A stretch of 45,931 nucleotides of DNA. It comes from Streptomyces sp. JJ38. Its GTDB lineage: Bacteria; Actinomycetota; Actinomycetes; Streptomycetales; Streptomycetaceae. This document shows positions 17,393 through 26,412 of this stretch, in pieces. The translations under genes were made by a program, and so were the position numbers. The stretch covers positions 1 through 45,931 of the forward strand of contig NZ_JABLSI010000074.1 in assembly GCF_019303475.1 (NCBI RefSeq), given 5' to 3'. How positions within the stretch are numbered: position 1 is the first letter of the stretch; each line of letters opens with the position of its first letter. A model generated the notes under the pieces. It did not search any database, had not been told where the DNA came from, and saw only the letters and a list, made by a program, of their open reading frames with translations.

Positions 17393-17515
17393 CGAGCCAG
17401 CCTCCCCGTCGGCGGCGGGGGTGTGCAGTGCTGGACGTCACACCCGCCGAAAACCTGGACCTGGGGCGGGGAGGCTCGGGGAGGAGGGAGAGGGTGAAAC
17501 CGGGTGCGACAATGC

Positions 17516-17554
17516 GAGAAGCCCCTGCCAGCTGTGAACTGGCCGGGGCTTCTC
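17516..17554 (-). terminator. Terminator of tRNA-Gly (second copy)
   Basis: Perfect 10-bp stem GAGAAGCCCC (17516-17525) / GGGGCTTCTC (17545-17554) with an inner CCAG/CTGG pair, just beyond the tRNA 3' end. Confidence 0.7.
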
Positions 17555-17561
17555 ACTCCGG

Positions 17562-17634
17562 AGCGGACGACGAGGCTCGAACTCGCGACCTCAACCTTGG
17601 CAAGGTTGCGCTCTACCAACTGAGCTACGTCCGC
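17562..17634 (-). tRNA. tRNA-Gly (GCC anticodon), second copy
   Basis: 73-base gene identical to the copy at 15451-15523: acceptor GCGGACG, anticodon GCC in CTTGCCAAG. No encoded CCA. Confidence 0.97.
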
Positions 17635-17640
17635 ACGCAT

Positions 17641-17662
17641 CCACTCGGCTTTCACCGAGTGG
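17641..17662 (-). terminator. Hairpin between tRNA-Gly(TCC) and tRNA-Gly(GCC)
   Basis: CCACTCGG (17641-17648) and CCGAGTGG (17655-17662), perfect 8-bp stem with a 6-base loop. It is 47 bases beyond the 3' end of tRNA-Gly(TCC) and immediately upstream of tRNA-Gly(GCC). It may terminate the former or serve as a processing hairpin. Confidence 0.45.
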
Positions 17663-17708
17663 CGCATCAGCTACTCTACCTGATCGCTTGGACCACTTGA
17701 GTACGCGG

Positions 17709-17780
17709 AGCGGGTGACAGGGATTGCACACTGCGCCTCCCTCTTGGAAAGAGGGCGCTCTACTACTGAGCTACACCCGC
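17709..17780 (-). tRNA. tRNA-Gly (TCC anticodon)
   Basis: 72-base cloverleaf: acceptor GCGGGTG/CACCCGC, anticodon stem CCCTC/GAGGG with loop TTTCCAA (TCC, reading GGA/GGG), T-arm with TGCAATCC. No encoded CCA. Confidence 0.95.
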
Positions 17781-17958
17781 GTGACCTGCGATTTCGGGCC
17801 TTTCCGGCCCGCCCTCGCGGCGTGCTCCAGACTGTAGCGGATCACCCCGGGGATCGTGCAAGTCGAGGACGGGGTCCGGTTCCGGCGGTGCGCTCCCGCT
17901 CCCGTGCCGGGCGCCCGGCACCGGGCGGCGCCACCCGGCGTCGGCTGGGGGGCTCGGC

Positions 17959-18276
17959 TCAACTCGCCGCCGTGAACGCCTCGTAGACCTTCTTCGGGAT
18001 GCGGCCGCGCGCGGGCACGTCGTACCCGTGGGACCGGGCCCAGGCGCGGACCGTCTGCGGGTTGGGTGCGACGGAGGTGCGCTGGTACGTCCTCCCCGAC
18101 TTCGAGCGCTTGCGGCCGGCCCGCACATAGGGGGCGAGGGCGCCGCGCAGTTTCTTTGCGTTTGCCGTGTTGAGATCGATCTCGTACGACTTCCCGTCGA
18201 GCCCGAAGGCGACCGTCTCAGCGGCTTCACCGCCTTCCAGATCGTCGGAGAGTGTGACCACAACACGCTGTGCCAC
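17959..18276 (-). CDS. lsrL: Lsr2-like nucleoid-associated protein
   Basis: 105 residues. The N-terminal dimerisation part begins VAQRVVVTLSDDLEGG and contains TVAFGLDGKSYEIDLN. A basic linker (AGRKRSKSGRTY) follows. The C-terminal DNA-binding domain reads VRAWARSHGYDVPARGRIPKKV, where the RGR motif inserts into the AT-rich minor groove in Lsr2. Lsr2 proteins coat and silence AT-rich, often horizontally acquired DNA. The position directly divergent from purS matches the second Streptomyces Lsr2 paralogue (LsrL). The GTG at 18276 follows GAAGGA by 8 bases; the frame extends 15 codons further upstream. Confidence 0.9.
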   Translation of the reverse strand: MAQRVVVTLSDDLEGGEAAETVAFGLDGKSYEIDLNTANAKKLRGALAPYVRAGRKRSKSGRTYQRTSVAPNPQTVRAWARSHGYDVPARGRIPKKVYEAFTAAS

Positions 18277-18534
18277 GGATATGGGTCCTTCCTCGTCATG
18301 AGTTCGGCAAGCGGTGTTCAAATCCGCGCTGACATGCGGGGACGTCGCGCGTGCGAGATGAGCGGATACCGCTTATTCCGTTGTCTGGCCGACATCATCG
18401 CATTGTGCGGGCCAGGAAAGAAGCCCGGGAAATTCGGTTCGCGTGTCCGGCCGCAATCGGACCCTACGTTTCTCCGCTCGGTGCGTGCAGGGTTTCCGCG
18501 CCCCGAGATGTGAACGTGATAAATGGGCACGGAT

Positions 18535-18550
18535 ATCTACTCGCGTAGAT
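18535..18550. promoter_or_regulatory. Palindrome in the lsrL-purS divergent region
   Basis: ATCTAC-TCGC-GTAGAT, a 6-bp inverted repeat with a 4-base spacer, lies just upstream of the TACGCT -10 candidate for purS (18563-18568). It is placed where a repressor or activator of purSQL could bind. The regulator is not known from sequence. Confidence 0.4.
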
Positions 18551-18562
18551 TCTCTCGCCCGG

Positions 18563-18568
18563 TACGCT
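18563..18568 (+). promoter_or_regulatory. -10 candidate for the purSQL operon
   Basis: TACGCT fits TANNNT and would start transcription ~90 bases ahead of purS, leaving a leader of moderate length. No clear -35. Confidence 0.35.
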
Positions 18569-18661
18569 GAACCTGCGGTCGCGCAGGAACCGAGGGGCTC
18601 ACCGACGCCCCCGGCGGACGCGGCACCGGGCAGCCAAGCACCAACACCACCGGGAGTACCT

Positions 18662-18931
18662 GTGGCTCGCGTCGTAGTCGACGTCATGCTCAAGCCGGAG
18701 ATCCTCGACCCCCAGGGACAGGCCGTGCAGCGCGCGCTGCCGCGGCTGGGATTCGAGGGCATCACGGACGTGCGTCAGGGGAAGCGTTTCGAGCTGGACG
18801 TGGAAGGGCCGGTGGACGACGCCGTCCTCGCCCGCGTCCGTGAAATGGCCGAGACCTTCCTGGCCAACACCGTGATCGAGGACTTCACCGTGCGTGTGGA
18901 GGAGCCCGCCGAGGAAGGTGCCCCGGCATGA
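18662..18931 (+). CDS. purS: FGAM synthase subunit PurS
   Basis: 89 residues. The small subunit bridges PurQ and PurL in the three-part formylglycinamidine ribonucleotide synthase. It begins VARVVVDVMLKPEILDPQG and has GFEGITDVRQGKRFEL, the family pattern. The GTG at 18662 is preceded by GGGAG; the frame is open upstream to 18443 but that part is non-homologous. It overlaps purQ by 4 bases (ATGA), so purS-purQ-purL are translated together in a fixed ratio. Confidence 0.95.
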   Translation: MARVVVDVMLKPEILDPQGQAVQRALPRLGFEGITDVRQGKRFELDVEGPVDDAVLARVREMAETFLANTVIEDFTVRVEEPAEEGAPA

Positions 18932-19608
18932 CGACGCGGATCGGGGTGGTGACCTTCCCCGGCTCCCTGGACGACACCGACGCGCTGCGGGCCGTCCGCA
19001 TCGCCGGTGCCGAGCCGGTGAAGCTGTGGCACCGCGACACGAGCCTGCACCAGGTCGACGCCGTCGTCCTGCCGGGCGGCTTCTCCTACGGCGACTACCT
19101 GCGCTGCGGCGCCATCGCCCGCTTCTCGCCGGTGATGGAGACGGTCATCGAGCAGGCCCGTGACGGCATGCCCGTCCTCGGCATCTGCAACGGCTTCCAG
19201 GTGCTGTGCGAGTCGCACCTGCTGCCCGGCGCGCTCACCCGCAACGACCACCTGCACTTCGTCTGCCGCGACCAGCGGCTCCGGGTCGAGAACGCGGACA
19301 CCGCCTGGACGCGCGACTACGCCGCCGGGCAGGAGATCACCGTCCCGCTGAAGAACGGCGAGGGCGGCTACGTCGCCGACGAGCGCACGCTCGACGCGCT
19401 GGAGGCGGAGGGCCGCGTCGTCTTCCGCTACCTGGACGGCAACCCCAACGGCTCGCGGCGCGACATCGCCGGGATCACCAACGAGGCCGGGAACGTGGTC
19501 GGCCTCATGCCGCACCCCGAGCACGCGGTCGAGGCCCTCACCGGCCCCACGACCGACGGCCTCGGTTTCTTCACCTCCGCCCTCAAGACGCTGGTGGACG
19601 CACGATGA
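18928..19608 (+). CDS. purQ: FGAM synthase glutaminase subunit PurQ
   Basis: 226 residues. The class I glutamine amidotransferase supplies ammonia to PurL. Landmarks: VTFPGSLDDTD near the N-terminus, PGGFSYGDYLRCGA, nucleophile Cys in GICNGFQVL (~residue 90), and the His/Glu pair in MPHPEHAVE near the C-terminus. It overlaps purS and purL by 4 bases each. Length and motifs are normal for PurQ of the PurSQL type. Confidence 0.97.
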   Translation: MTTRIGVVTFPGSLDDTDALRAVRIAGAEPVKLWHRDTSLHQVDAVVLPGGFSYGDYLRCGAIARFSPVMETVIEQARDGMPVLGICNGFQVLCESHLLPGALTRNDHLHFVCRDQRLRVENADTAWTRDYAAGQEITVPLKNGEGGYVADERTLDALEAEGRVVFRYLDGNPNGSRRDIAGITNEAGNVVGLMPHPEHAVEALTGPTTDGLGFFTSALKTLVDAR

Positions 19609-21854
19609 CCCTCGACACCGTCAAGCACGCGACCGAGACCCCCGACGCCGCCCAGCCCTGGGCCGAGCTGGGGCTCAAGGAGAACGAGTACGAGCGCGTC
19701 CGCGAGATCCTCGGCCGCCGCCCCACCGGCGCCGAGCTGGCGATGTACTCGGTGATGTGGTCCGAGCACTGCTCCTACAAGAGCAGCAAGGTCCACCTGA
19801 AGCAGTTCGGCGACAAGGCCTCGCACTCCGACGCGCTGCTCGTCGGCATCGGTGAGCAGGCGGGCGTCGTCGACGTCGGCGAGGGCTACGCGGTGACCTT
19901 CAAGGTCGAGTCGCACAACCACCCGTCCTACGTGGAGCCCTACCAGGGCGCCGCCACCGGCATCGGCGGCATCGTGCGCGACATCATCGCCATGGGCGCC
20001 CGACCCGTCGCCGTCATGGACCCGCTGCGCTTCGGCGCCGCCGACCACCCCGACACGCGGCGCGTGCTGCCCGGCGTCGTCGCCGGCATCGGCGGCTACG
20101 GCAACTGCCTGGGCCTGCCCAACATCGGCGGCGAGGTCGTCTTCGACTCCTGCTACCAGGGCAACCCGCTGGTCAACGCCCTGTGCGTGGGCGTGATGAA
20201 GCACGAGGACATCCACCTGGCCAAGGCCAGCGGCGTCGGCAACAAGGTCATCCTCTACGGCGCCCGCACCGGCGGCGACGGCATCGGCGGCGCCTCCATC
20301 CTGGCCTCCGAGACCTTCGACTCGTCCAAGCCCTCCAAGCGGCCCGCCGTGCAGGTCGGCGACCCGTTCCAGGAGAAGCTCCTCATCGAGTGCACCCTGG
20401 AGGCCTTCGCCGAGAAGCTCGTCGTCGGCATCCAGGACCTCGGCGCCGCGGGGCTCTCCTGCGCCACCTCCGAGCTGGCCTCCAACGGCACCGGCGGCAT
20501 GCGCGTGGAGCTGGACGACGTGCCGCTGCGCGACGCGACCCTCTCGCCCGAGGAGATCCTCATGAGCGAGTCGCAGGAGCGCATGTGCGCGGTCGTCGAG
20601 CCGGAGAAGGTCGAGCGCTTCCTCGCGATCTGCGAGAAGTGGGACGTGACGGCCACCGTCATCGGCGAGGTCACCGACGGCGACCGGCTGGAGATCTTCT
20701 GGCACGGCGAGCAGATCGTCGATGTCCCGCCGCGCACCGTCGCCCACGACGGCCCGGTCTACGAGCGCCCGATGGCCCGCCCCGAGTGGCTGGACGCCCT
20801 CCAGGCCGACGCCGCCGAGGCGCTCGCCCGCCCGGCGAACGCCGAGGAGCTGCGCGAGCAGGTCCTCAGGCTCGTGGGTTCGCCCAACCAGGCCGACAAG
20901 TCCTGGATCACCTCGCAGTACGACAAGTACGTGCTCGGCAACACCGTCCTGGCCCAGCCCGAGGACTCCGGCATGATCCGCGTCGACGAGGAGTCCAACC
21001 TCGGCGTGGCCGTGTCCACCGACGGCAACGGCCGCTACGCCAAGCTCGACCCCTACGCGGGCGCCCAGCTCGCCCTGGCCGAGTCCTACCGCAACGTCGC
21101 CGCGACGGGCGCCACCCCGCTCGCCGTCACCGACTGCCTCAACTTCCCCTCGCCGGAGGACCCGGCGGGCATGTGGCAGTTCGCCGAGGCCTGCCGCGGG
21201 CTCGCCGACGCCTGCCAGACCCTCGGCACCCCGGTCACCGGCGGTAACGTCTCCCTCTACAACCAGACCGGCGACGTCGCCATCCACCCGACGCCCGTCG
21301 TCGGCGTGCTCGGCGTCATCGACGACGTCACCCGGCGCACCCCGATGGCCTTCGCCGAGGAGGGTCAGCTCGTCTACCTGCTCGGCGACACCCGGGAGGA
21401 GCTGGGCGGCTCCGCCTGGTCGCAGGTCGTGCACGACCACCTCGGCGGCCGGCCCCCGGCCGTCGACCTGGAGCGCGAGCGGCTGCTCGCCGAGATCCTC
21501 GTCTCCGCCTCGCGGGACGGCATGATCGACGCCGCCCACGACCTGAGCGACGGCGGGCTCGTCCAGGCGCTGGTCGAGTCCTGCCTGCGCGGCGGCACCG
21601 GCGCCCGGCTGGTCACGCCCGACGGCCTGGACCCGTTCGTGTTCCTGTTCTCGGAGTCGGCCGGGCGGGCCATCGTGTCCGTGCCGCGCAGCGAGGAACT
21701 GCGCTTCACCGACATGTGCGCCGCCCGCGGTCTGCCCGCGCTCCGGATCGGCGTCCTGGACGGCGACGCGATCGAGCTTCAGGGGCAGTTCACCCTGCCG
21801 CTGGCCGAGCTGCGCGCGGTGCACGAGGCCACCATCCCCGCGCTGTTCGGCTGA
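19605..21854 (+). CDS. purL: FGAM synthase synthetase subunit PurL
   Basis: The 749-residue small-type PurL uses ATP and ammonia from PurQ to convert FGAR to FGAM. Visible landmarks: MYSVMWSEHCSYKSSK (~46-61) with the catalytic His, FKVESHNHPSYVEPYQGAATG, GGIVRDIIAMGARP, and the second half with GNVSLYNQTGD and AAHDLSDGGL. The ATG at 19605 overlaps the purQ stop. Absence of the C-terminal glutaminase domain fits the separate PurQ. A strong hairpin follows the stop, ending the operon. Confidence 0.97.
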   Translation: MTLDTVKHATETPDAAQPWAELGLKENEYERVREILGRRPTGAELAMYSVMWSEHCSYKSSKVHLKQFGDKASHSDALLVGIGEQAGVVDVGEGYAVTFKVESHNHPSYVEPYQGAATGIGGIVRDIIAMGARPVAVMDPLRFGAADHPDTRRVLPGVVAGIGGYGNCLGLPNIGGEVVFDSCYQGNPLVNALCVGVMKHEDIHLAKASGVGNKVILYGARTGGDGIGGASILASETFDSSKPSKRPAVQVGDPFQEKLLIECTLEAFAEKLVVGIQDLGAAGLSCATSELASNGTGGMRVELDDVPLRDATLSPEEILMSESQERMCAVVEPEKVERFLAICEKWDVTATVIGEVTDGDRLEIFWHGEQIVDVPPRTVAHDGPVYERPMARPEWLDALQADAAEALARPANAEELREQVLRLVGSPNQADKSWITSQYDKYVLGNTVLAQPEDSGMIRVDEESNLGVAVSTDGNGRYAKLDPYAGAQLALAESYRNVAATGATPLAVTDCLNFPSPEDPAGMWQFAEACRGLADACQTLGTPVTGGNVSLYNQTGDVAIHPTPVVGVLGVIDDVTRRTPMAFAEEGQLVYLLGDTREELGGSAWSQVVHDHLGGRPPAVDLERERLLAEILVSASRDGMIDAAHDLSDGGLVQALVESCLRGGTGARLVTPDGLDPFVFLFSESAGRAIVSVPRSEELRFTDMCAARGLPALRIGVLDGDAIELQGQFTLPLAELRAVHEATIPALFG

Positions 21855-21878
21855 CCCGGACGCGCGGACGCACGCGCA

Positions 21879-21911
21879 GGAGGGCCCGCCCGGCGTCCGG
21901 GCGGGCCCTCC
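21879..21911. terminator. Bidirectional terminator between purL and the PH-domain gene
   Basis: Perfect 15-bp inverted repeat (GGAGGGCCCGCCCGG at 21879-21893 and its complement 21897-21911) with a 3-base loop, between convergent genes. Confidence 0.8.
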
Positions 21912-21950
21912 GCGGCGTCTCGGGGCGAGCGGCGTCCCGGCGAAAGCGGC

Positions 21951-22481
21951 TCAGCGCAGGGGCGGCGGGAACGCGTCGGTGCCGCCGCGCTGCTCCTCGT
22001 CGACCTGCCGGTAGATCATCGCCTTCAGCCCCTCCGGGTCCGGCACGTGCCGCAGGGTCATCAGACCCTGCTCCGAGGCGGACTGGATGGTGAGCGTCCC
22101 GTAGCGCATGATCCGCTGCCACAGGTTCGCCCGGAAGGACACGTCGTTCACCCGGACCAGTGGAATCGAACGGCCGGACTTGGTCAGGAACCCCGAGCGC
22201 TTGTACATCCGCTTCGTCGTCAGGATGTACAGCGTCGAACGCCACTTCAGCAGCGGGATCAGCCACCACCACAGCGAGGCGAGCACCGCCGAGCCCAGGA
22301 CGACGTAGACGGCGCCGTCGCTCCAGTCCTCCCCCGAGGGGACGGCCCACAGCAGCAGCCCCGCGACCAGCCACACCACGCACAGCAGCAGGAACTCGCT
22401 GACCATCTCCGTCCAGTGCTGACGGGTGACGTGCACCAGTTCCTCGTCTTCCGCCAGATGACGTTCCGCGATGCCTGCCAT
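21951..22481 (-). CDS. PH-domain (bPH2, YdbS-like) membrane protein
   Basis: 176 residues. A short N-terminal region ends HWTEMVSEF, then come two membrane helices (LLLCVVWLVAGLLLWAV and AVYVVLGSAVLASLWWWLI). A bacterial pleckstrin-homology fold follows: STLYILTTKRMYKRSGFLTK, SIPLVRVNDVSF, GTLTIQSASEQG. Such YdbS/YdbT-like proteins are membrane-associated with little functional knowledge. Start MAGIAERHL at 22481 is preferred; a GTG at 22499 would add six residues. It is divergent from the gene at 22559 and convergent with purL. Confidence 0.85.
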   Translation of the reverse strand: MAGIAERHLAEDEELVHVTRQHWTEMVSEFLLLCVVWLVAGLLLWAVPSGEDWSDGAVYVVLGSAVLASLWWWLIPLLKWRSTLYILTTKRMYKRSGFLTKSGRSIPLVRVNDVSFRANLWQRIMRYGTLTIQSASEQGLMTLRHVPDPEGLKAMIYRQVDEEQRGGTDAFPPPLR

Positions 22482-22546
22482 GCCGGAATCCTGGCACACG
22501 GCACCGGCTCTGCCTATGGCGACCGGGGAGCGGGGGCCCTGGCCGT

Positions 22547-22552
22547 TACGCT
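22547..22552 (+). promoter_or_regulatory. -10 candidate giving a leaderless transcript
   Basis: TACGCT lies 6 bases before the ATG at 22559; with no ribosome site visible, the transcript is probably leaderless. Confidence 0.4.
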
Positions 22553-22558
22553 CCTGCC

Positions 22559-23374
22559 ATGCCGTCAGCAGCCTCCCGTAAGCCCCGCGCCTACGATCCC
22601 CTCCGGGTGCGCAACGCGCTCGCCGCGCAGGCCGAGACGGTCCGCGCCGCAGCGCACGGCGTCACGGCCGAACAGCTCGCCCGCCCCACCGCGCTGCCCG
22701 GATGGGACGTCAGGCACCTCCTCGTCCACCTGGCCGGCCAGATCGACGCCGTGCCGCGGCTGCTGGCCGAACCCGCGCCGACGGCCCGACGGCCGGAGAC
22801 GAGCCTCAGCGCCTGGGCGCTGTCCACGGCCGGAATCTCCGAGCAGCTGGACGCCCGCACCCGCGAGGCCACCGCCGGTATCACCACGCCGGAGGACGTC
22901 GCCGCCGCGATCGACGCGGCCACCGAGGAGCTGGAGCCGGTGCTGGAGATGGCCGTCCGGGAGGACGTCCTGCTGCCGCACCGCTTCGGGGCGATGCGGG
23001 CGGTGGACTTCGCGGTGACCCGGCTCGTCGAGCTGATCGTCCACTCCGACGACCTGGCCCGCGCCCTCGGCGCCCCCGTGACGCTCGACCGCTACGCCCT
23101 GGCCGCGACCGTCCGGGCGCTGGCCGACGCCCTGGCCGTGAAGGCGCCCGGCGGGGCGGTGGAGCTGCGGGTGCCGCCGTTCGCCGTCGTCCAGTGCGTG
23201 GAGGGCCCCCGGCACACCCGGGGCACGCCGCCGAACGTCGTCGAGACGGATCCGCTGACCTGGCTGCGGCTGGCCACCGGCCGGCTGGTGTGGAGCCGCG
23301 CGGTGGGCGCGCACGCGGTCAACGCGACCGGCGCCCGCGCCGATCTCTCCGCCCACCTGCCCGTCCTGGCCTGA
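22559..23374 (+). CDS. Maleylpyruvate isomerase-fold / sterol-carrier-family protein
   Basis: 271 residues. The N-terminal half is a DinB/MDMPI-like helical bundle: AQAETVRAAAHGVTAEQLAR, LPGWDVRHLLVHLAGQID with the His that binds metal in the family, and VELIVHSDDLARALG. The C-terminal half resembles a sterol-carrier-type beta domain (VELRVPPFAVVQCV, DPLTWLRLATGRLVWSRAV). Members of this actinobacterial group are presumed mycothiol-dependent isomerases or transferases; the reaction is not known. It is monocistronic. Confidence 0.8.
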   Translation: MPSAASRKPRAYDPLRVRNALAAQAETVRAAAHGVTAEQLARPTALPGWDVRHLLVHLAGQIDAVPRLLAEPAPTARRPETSLSAWALSTAGISEQLDARTREATAGITTPEDVAAAIDAATEELEPVLEMAVREDVLLPHRFGAMRAVDFAVTRLVELIVHSDDLARALGAPVTLDRYALAATVRALADALAVKAPGGAVELRVPPFAVVQCVEGPRHTRGTPPNVVETDPLTWLRLATGRLVWSRAVGAHAVNATGARADLSAHLPVLA

Positions 23375-23573
23375 CGCCCCGGGCGACCGGGAGGGCCGCG
23401 CGGGGCAGAGGGAGCGGGGCGGAGGGAGCGGGGCCCGGAGGGCGCGGCCCTGCGGGCTCGGGCGTGGAGGATGTGACAGCCCGGCCGTGAGATCCGTCTC
23501 GTAGGATTCGATGTCCGCCCAGGTCAGCGTCTGCTTCTCCGTCGCCCGGTTCTCCGCCGCCGGGTGACGCCAC

Positions 23574-23579
23574 TAGACT
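23574..23579 (+). promoter_or_regulatory. purF -10 element (leaderless transcript)
   Basis: TAGACT is followed by exactly 7 bases and the purF GTG, the same geometry as purD. No Shine-Dalgarno precedes the start. Confidence 0.5.
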
Positions 23580-23586
23580 CGGTGTC

Positions 23587-25149
23587 GTGGCACGTGGCGA
23601 TGGTCGACTCAATCACGATCTCCTCCCCGGCGAGAAGGGCCCGCAGGACGCCTGCGGGGTCTTCGGTGTCTGGGCACCCGGTGAAGAGGTCGCCAAGCTG
23701 AGCTATTTCGGGCTGTACGCGCTACAGCACCGAGGTCAGGAGTCCGCGGGCATCGCGGTGAGCAACGGCTCGCAGATCCTCGTCTTCAAGGACATGGGTC
23801 TGGTCTCCCAGGTCTTCGACGAGACGTCGCTGGGGTCGCTCCGCGGTCACATCGCCGTCGGGCACGCCCGGTACTCCACCACGGGCGCCTCGGTGTGGGA
23901 GAACGCCCAGCCTACCTTCCGCGCCACCGGCCACGGCTCGATCGCCCTCGGCCACAACGGCAACCTCGTGAACACCGCCGAGCTGGCCGAGATGGTCGCC
24001 GCGCTGGCCGACGGCCGCTCCGGCCGGGCCAACCAGGTCGCGGCCACCAACGACACCGACCTCGTCACCGCGCTCCTCGCGGGGCAGACCGACGAGGACG
24101 GCAAGCCGCTCACCGTCGAGGAGGCCGCCCCGCGCGTCCTGCCGCGTGTCAAGGGCGCCTACTCCTTCGTCTTCATGGACGAGCACACCCTCTACGCCGC
24201 CCGCGACCCGCAGGGCATCCGCCCGCTGGTCCTCGGCCGGCTGGAGCGCGGCTGGGTCGTGGCCAGCGAGACGGCCGCGCTGGACATCTGCGGCGCGTCC
24301 TTCATCCGGGAGATCGAGCCCGGCGAGCTGATCGCGATCGACGAGAACGGGCTGCGCAGCAGCCGGTTCGCCGAGGCGAAGCCCAAGGGCTGCGTCTTCG
24401 AGTACGTCTACCTGGCCCGCCCCGACACCGACATCGCGGGCCGCAACGTCTACCTCTCCCGGGTGGAGATGGGCCGGCGGCTGGCCGCCGAGGCACCGGC
24501 CGAGGCCGACCTGGTGATACCCACGCCCGAGTCCGGCACCCCCGCCGCGATCGGCTACGCGGAGGCCAGCGGCATCCCGTTCGGCGCGGGTCTGGTCAAG
24601 AACTCCTACGTGGGGCGTACCTTCATCCAGCCCTCGCAGACGATCCGCCAGCTCGGCATCCGGCTGAAGCTCAACCCGCTCAAGGAGGTCATCCGCGGCA
24701 AGCGGCTGGTCGTCGTGGACGACTCGATCGTCCGCGGCAACACGCAGCGGGCCCTGGTGCGGATGCTGCGCGAGGCGGGCGCCGCCGAGGTGCACGTGCG
24801 CATCTCCTCGCCGCCCATCAAGTGGCCCTGCTTCTTCGGCATCGACTTCGCGACGCGCGCCGAGCTGATCGCCAACGGGCTCAGCGTCGAGGAGATCGGG
24901 ACGTCGCTCGGCGCCGACTCGCTGTCCTACATCTCCATCGACGGCATGATCGAGGCCACGAAGATCGCCAAGCCGAACCTGTGCCGGGCCTGCTTCGACG
25001 GGGAGTACCCCATGGAGCTGCCCGACCCGGAGCTGCTGGGCAAGCAGATCCTCGAGTCCGAGACCGAGACCACGGTGCGCCCGGACGCCGACGGCGTCCG
25101 CACCCTGCTGACCGGCCCCGGCGGCGCCGACGCCCTGCGCCGTCCCTGA
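23587..25149 (+). CDS. purF: Amidophosphoribosyltransferase
   Basis: PurF commits PRPP and glutamine to phosphoribosylamine, the first purine step. The 520-residue product has a short propeptide, the N-terminal nucleophile Cys at ~residue 23 (DACGVFGVW), the glutaminase motif YFGLYALQHRGQESAGI, and the PRPP loop LVVVDDSIVRGNTQRALVRM (~375-394). Four cysteines at the positions typical of the Bacillus-type enzyme (KGCVFEY, WPCFFGID, LCRAC) suggest an Fe-S cluster that makes it oxygen-sensitive. The GTG at 23587 is chosen for the leaderless geometry. purM follows about 105 bases later. Confidence 0.97.
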   Translation: MARGDGRLNHDLLPGEKGPQDACGVFGVWAPGEEVAKLSYFGLYALQHRGQESAGIAVSNGSQILVFKDMGLVSQVFDETSLGSLRGHIAVGHARYSTTGASVWENAQPTFRATGHGSIALGHNGNLVNTAELAEMVAALADGRSGRANQVAATNDTDLVTALLAGQTDEDGKPLTVEEAAPRVLPRVKGAYSFVFMDEHTLYAARDPQGIRPLVLGRLERGWVVASETAALDICGASFIREIEPGELIAIDENGLRSSRFAEAKPKGCVFEYVYLARPDTDIAGRNVYLSRVEMGRRLAAEAPAEADLVIPTPESGTPAAIGYAEASGIPFGAGLVKNSYVGRTFIQPSQTIRQLGIRLKLNPLKEVIRGKRLVVVDDSIVRGNTQRALVRMLREAGAAEVHVRISSPPIKWPCFFGIDFATRAELIANGLSVEEIGTSLGADSLSYISIDGMIEATKIAKPNLCRACFDGEYPMELPDPELLGKQILESETETTVRPDADGVRTLLTGPGGADALRRP

Positions 25150-25254
25150 CCGCCGGGCGGCTCCGCTCCGGGCCACCCGTTTCCGAACCACCCCCGGCCC
25201 CCCCGGGGTCCGCACAACCCCGCGTGACCTCGCGCAATCCGCGTACGGAGAGAC

Positions 25255-26376
25255 ATGACTGAGGCTGCCGCCCACGAGAGCGCATCCACCGCGCCCGTTT
25301 CCTACAAGACCGCCGGGGTGGACATCGAGGCCGGGGACCACGCCGTCCGGCTCATGAAGGAGTGGGTGGGCAAGGCGCAGCGCCCCGAGTCGCTGGGCGG
25401 CCTCGGCGGCTTCGCCGGCCTCTTCGACGCCTCGGCGCTCAAGCGCTACGAGCGTCCGCTGCTCGCCTCCGCGACGGACGGCGTCGGCACGAAGGTCGCC
25501 GTCGCCCAGCGGATGGACGTCCACGACACGATCGGGCAGGACCTCGTCGCGATGGTCGTGGACGACATCGTCGTGTGCGGCGCCGAGCCGCTCTTCCTCA
25601 CCGACTACATCTGCGCCGGCAAGGTCGTGCCCGAGCGGATCTCCGCCATCGTCAAGGGCATCGCGGAGGGCTGCGTGCTCGCCGGCTGCGCCCTGGTGGG
25701 CGGTGAGACGGCCGAGCACCCGGGGTTGCTCGGCCCGGACGAGTACGACGTCGCGGGCGCCGCCACCGGCGTCGTCGAGGCCGACCGGCTGCTGGGCGCG
25801 GAACGCATTCGATCGGGTGACGTCGTCATCGGCATGGCCGCCTCCGGCCTTCACTCCAACGGGTACTCGCTGGTGCGCCACGTCTTCCTGGAGCGGGCGG
25901 GCTGGGCGCTCGACCGCGAGGTGCCGGAGTTCGGCCGCACCCTGGGCGAGGAGCTCCTGGAGCCCACCCGCATCTACTCCCTGGACTGCCTGGCGCTGGC
26001 CCGCACCGTCGACGTGCACGCCTTCGCGCACATCACCGGCGGCGGCCTGGCGAACAACCTCGCCCGCGTCATCCCCGACGAGCTGCACGCCACCCTGGAC
26101 CGCGGCACCTGGGCCCCCGCCCCGGTCTTCGGCACGGTGGGCGAGGTCGGCGGCGTGGCCCGGCCGGAGCTGGAGCGGACGCTGAACATGGGCGTCGGCA
26201 TGGTGGCCGTCGTGGCCCGGGAGGCCGCCGACGCGGCCCTGAGCGTGCTGGCCGACCGCGGCGTCGACGCCTGGGTGGCCGGCGAGATCACGGACCGCGG
26301 GCCCGTCTCCACGGCGGCCACGGCCGCGAACGAGACGGACGCCGCCGTGACGCTGACCGGCTCCTACGCGAGCTGA
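25255..26376 (+). CDS. purM: Phosphoribosylformylglycinamidine cyclo-ligase (AIR synthetase)
   Basis: 373 residues; converts FGAM to AIR with ATP. Landmarks: SYKTAGVDIEAGDHAVRLMK at the start, ATDGVGTKVAVAQRM, DDIVVCGAEPLFLTDYI, GCALVGGETAEHPG, and HITGGGLANNLARV. The ATG at 25255 follows GGAGAG closely. It probably shares a transcript with purF. The last ~20 residues are an Ala/Thr tail with no role evident. Confidence 0.97.
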   Translation: MTEAAAHESASTAPVSYKTAGVDIEAGDHAVRLMKEWVGKAQRPESLGGLGGFAGLFDASALKRYERPLLASATDGVGTKVAVAQRMDVHDTIGQDLVAMVVDDIVVCGAEPLFLTDYICAGKVVPERISAIVKGIAEGCVLAGCALVGGETAEHPGLLGPDEYDVAGAATGVVEADRLLGAERIRSGDVVIGMAASGLHSNGYSLVRHVFLERAGWALDREVPEFGRTLGEELLEPTRIYSLDCLALARTVDVHAFAHITGGGLANNLARVIPDELHATLDRGTWAPAPVFGTVGEVGGVARPELERTLNMGVGMVAVVAREAADAALSVLADRGVDAWVAGEITDRGPVSTAATAANETDAAVTLTGSYAS

Positions 26377-26388
26377 CGGCACCCGTGC

Positions 26389-26412
26389 GCCCCGGGCCTG
26401 CGGGCCCGGGGC
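26389..26412 (+). terminator. Terminator after purM
   Basis: 10-bp stem GCCCCGGGCC / GGCCCGGGGC with a 4-base loop, 12 bases after the purM stop. Confidence 0.65.
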
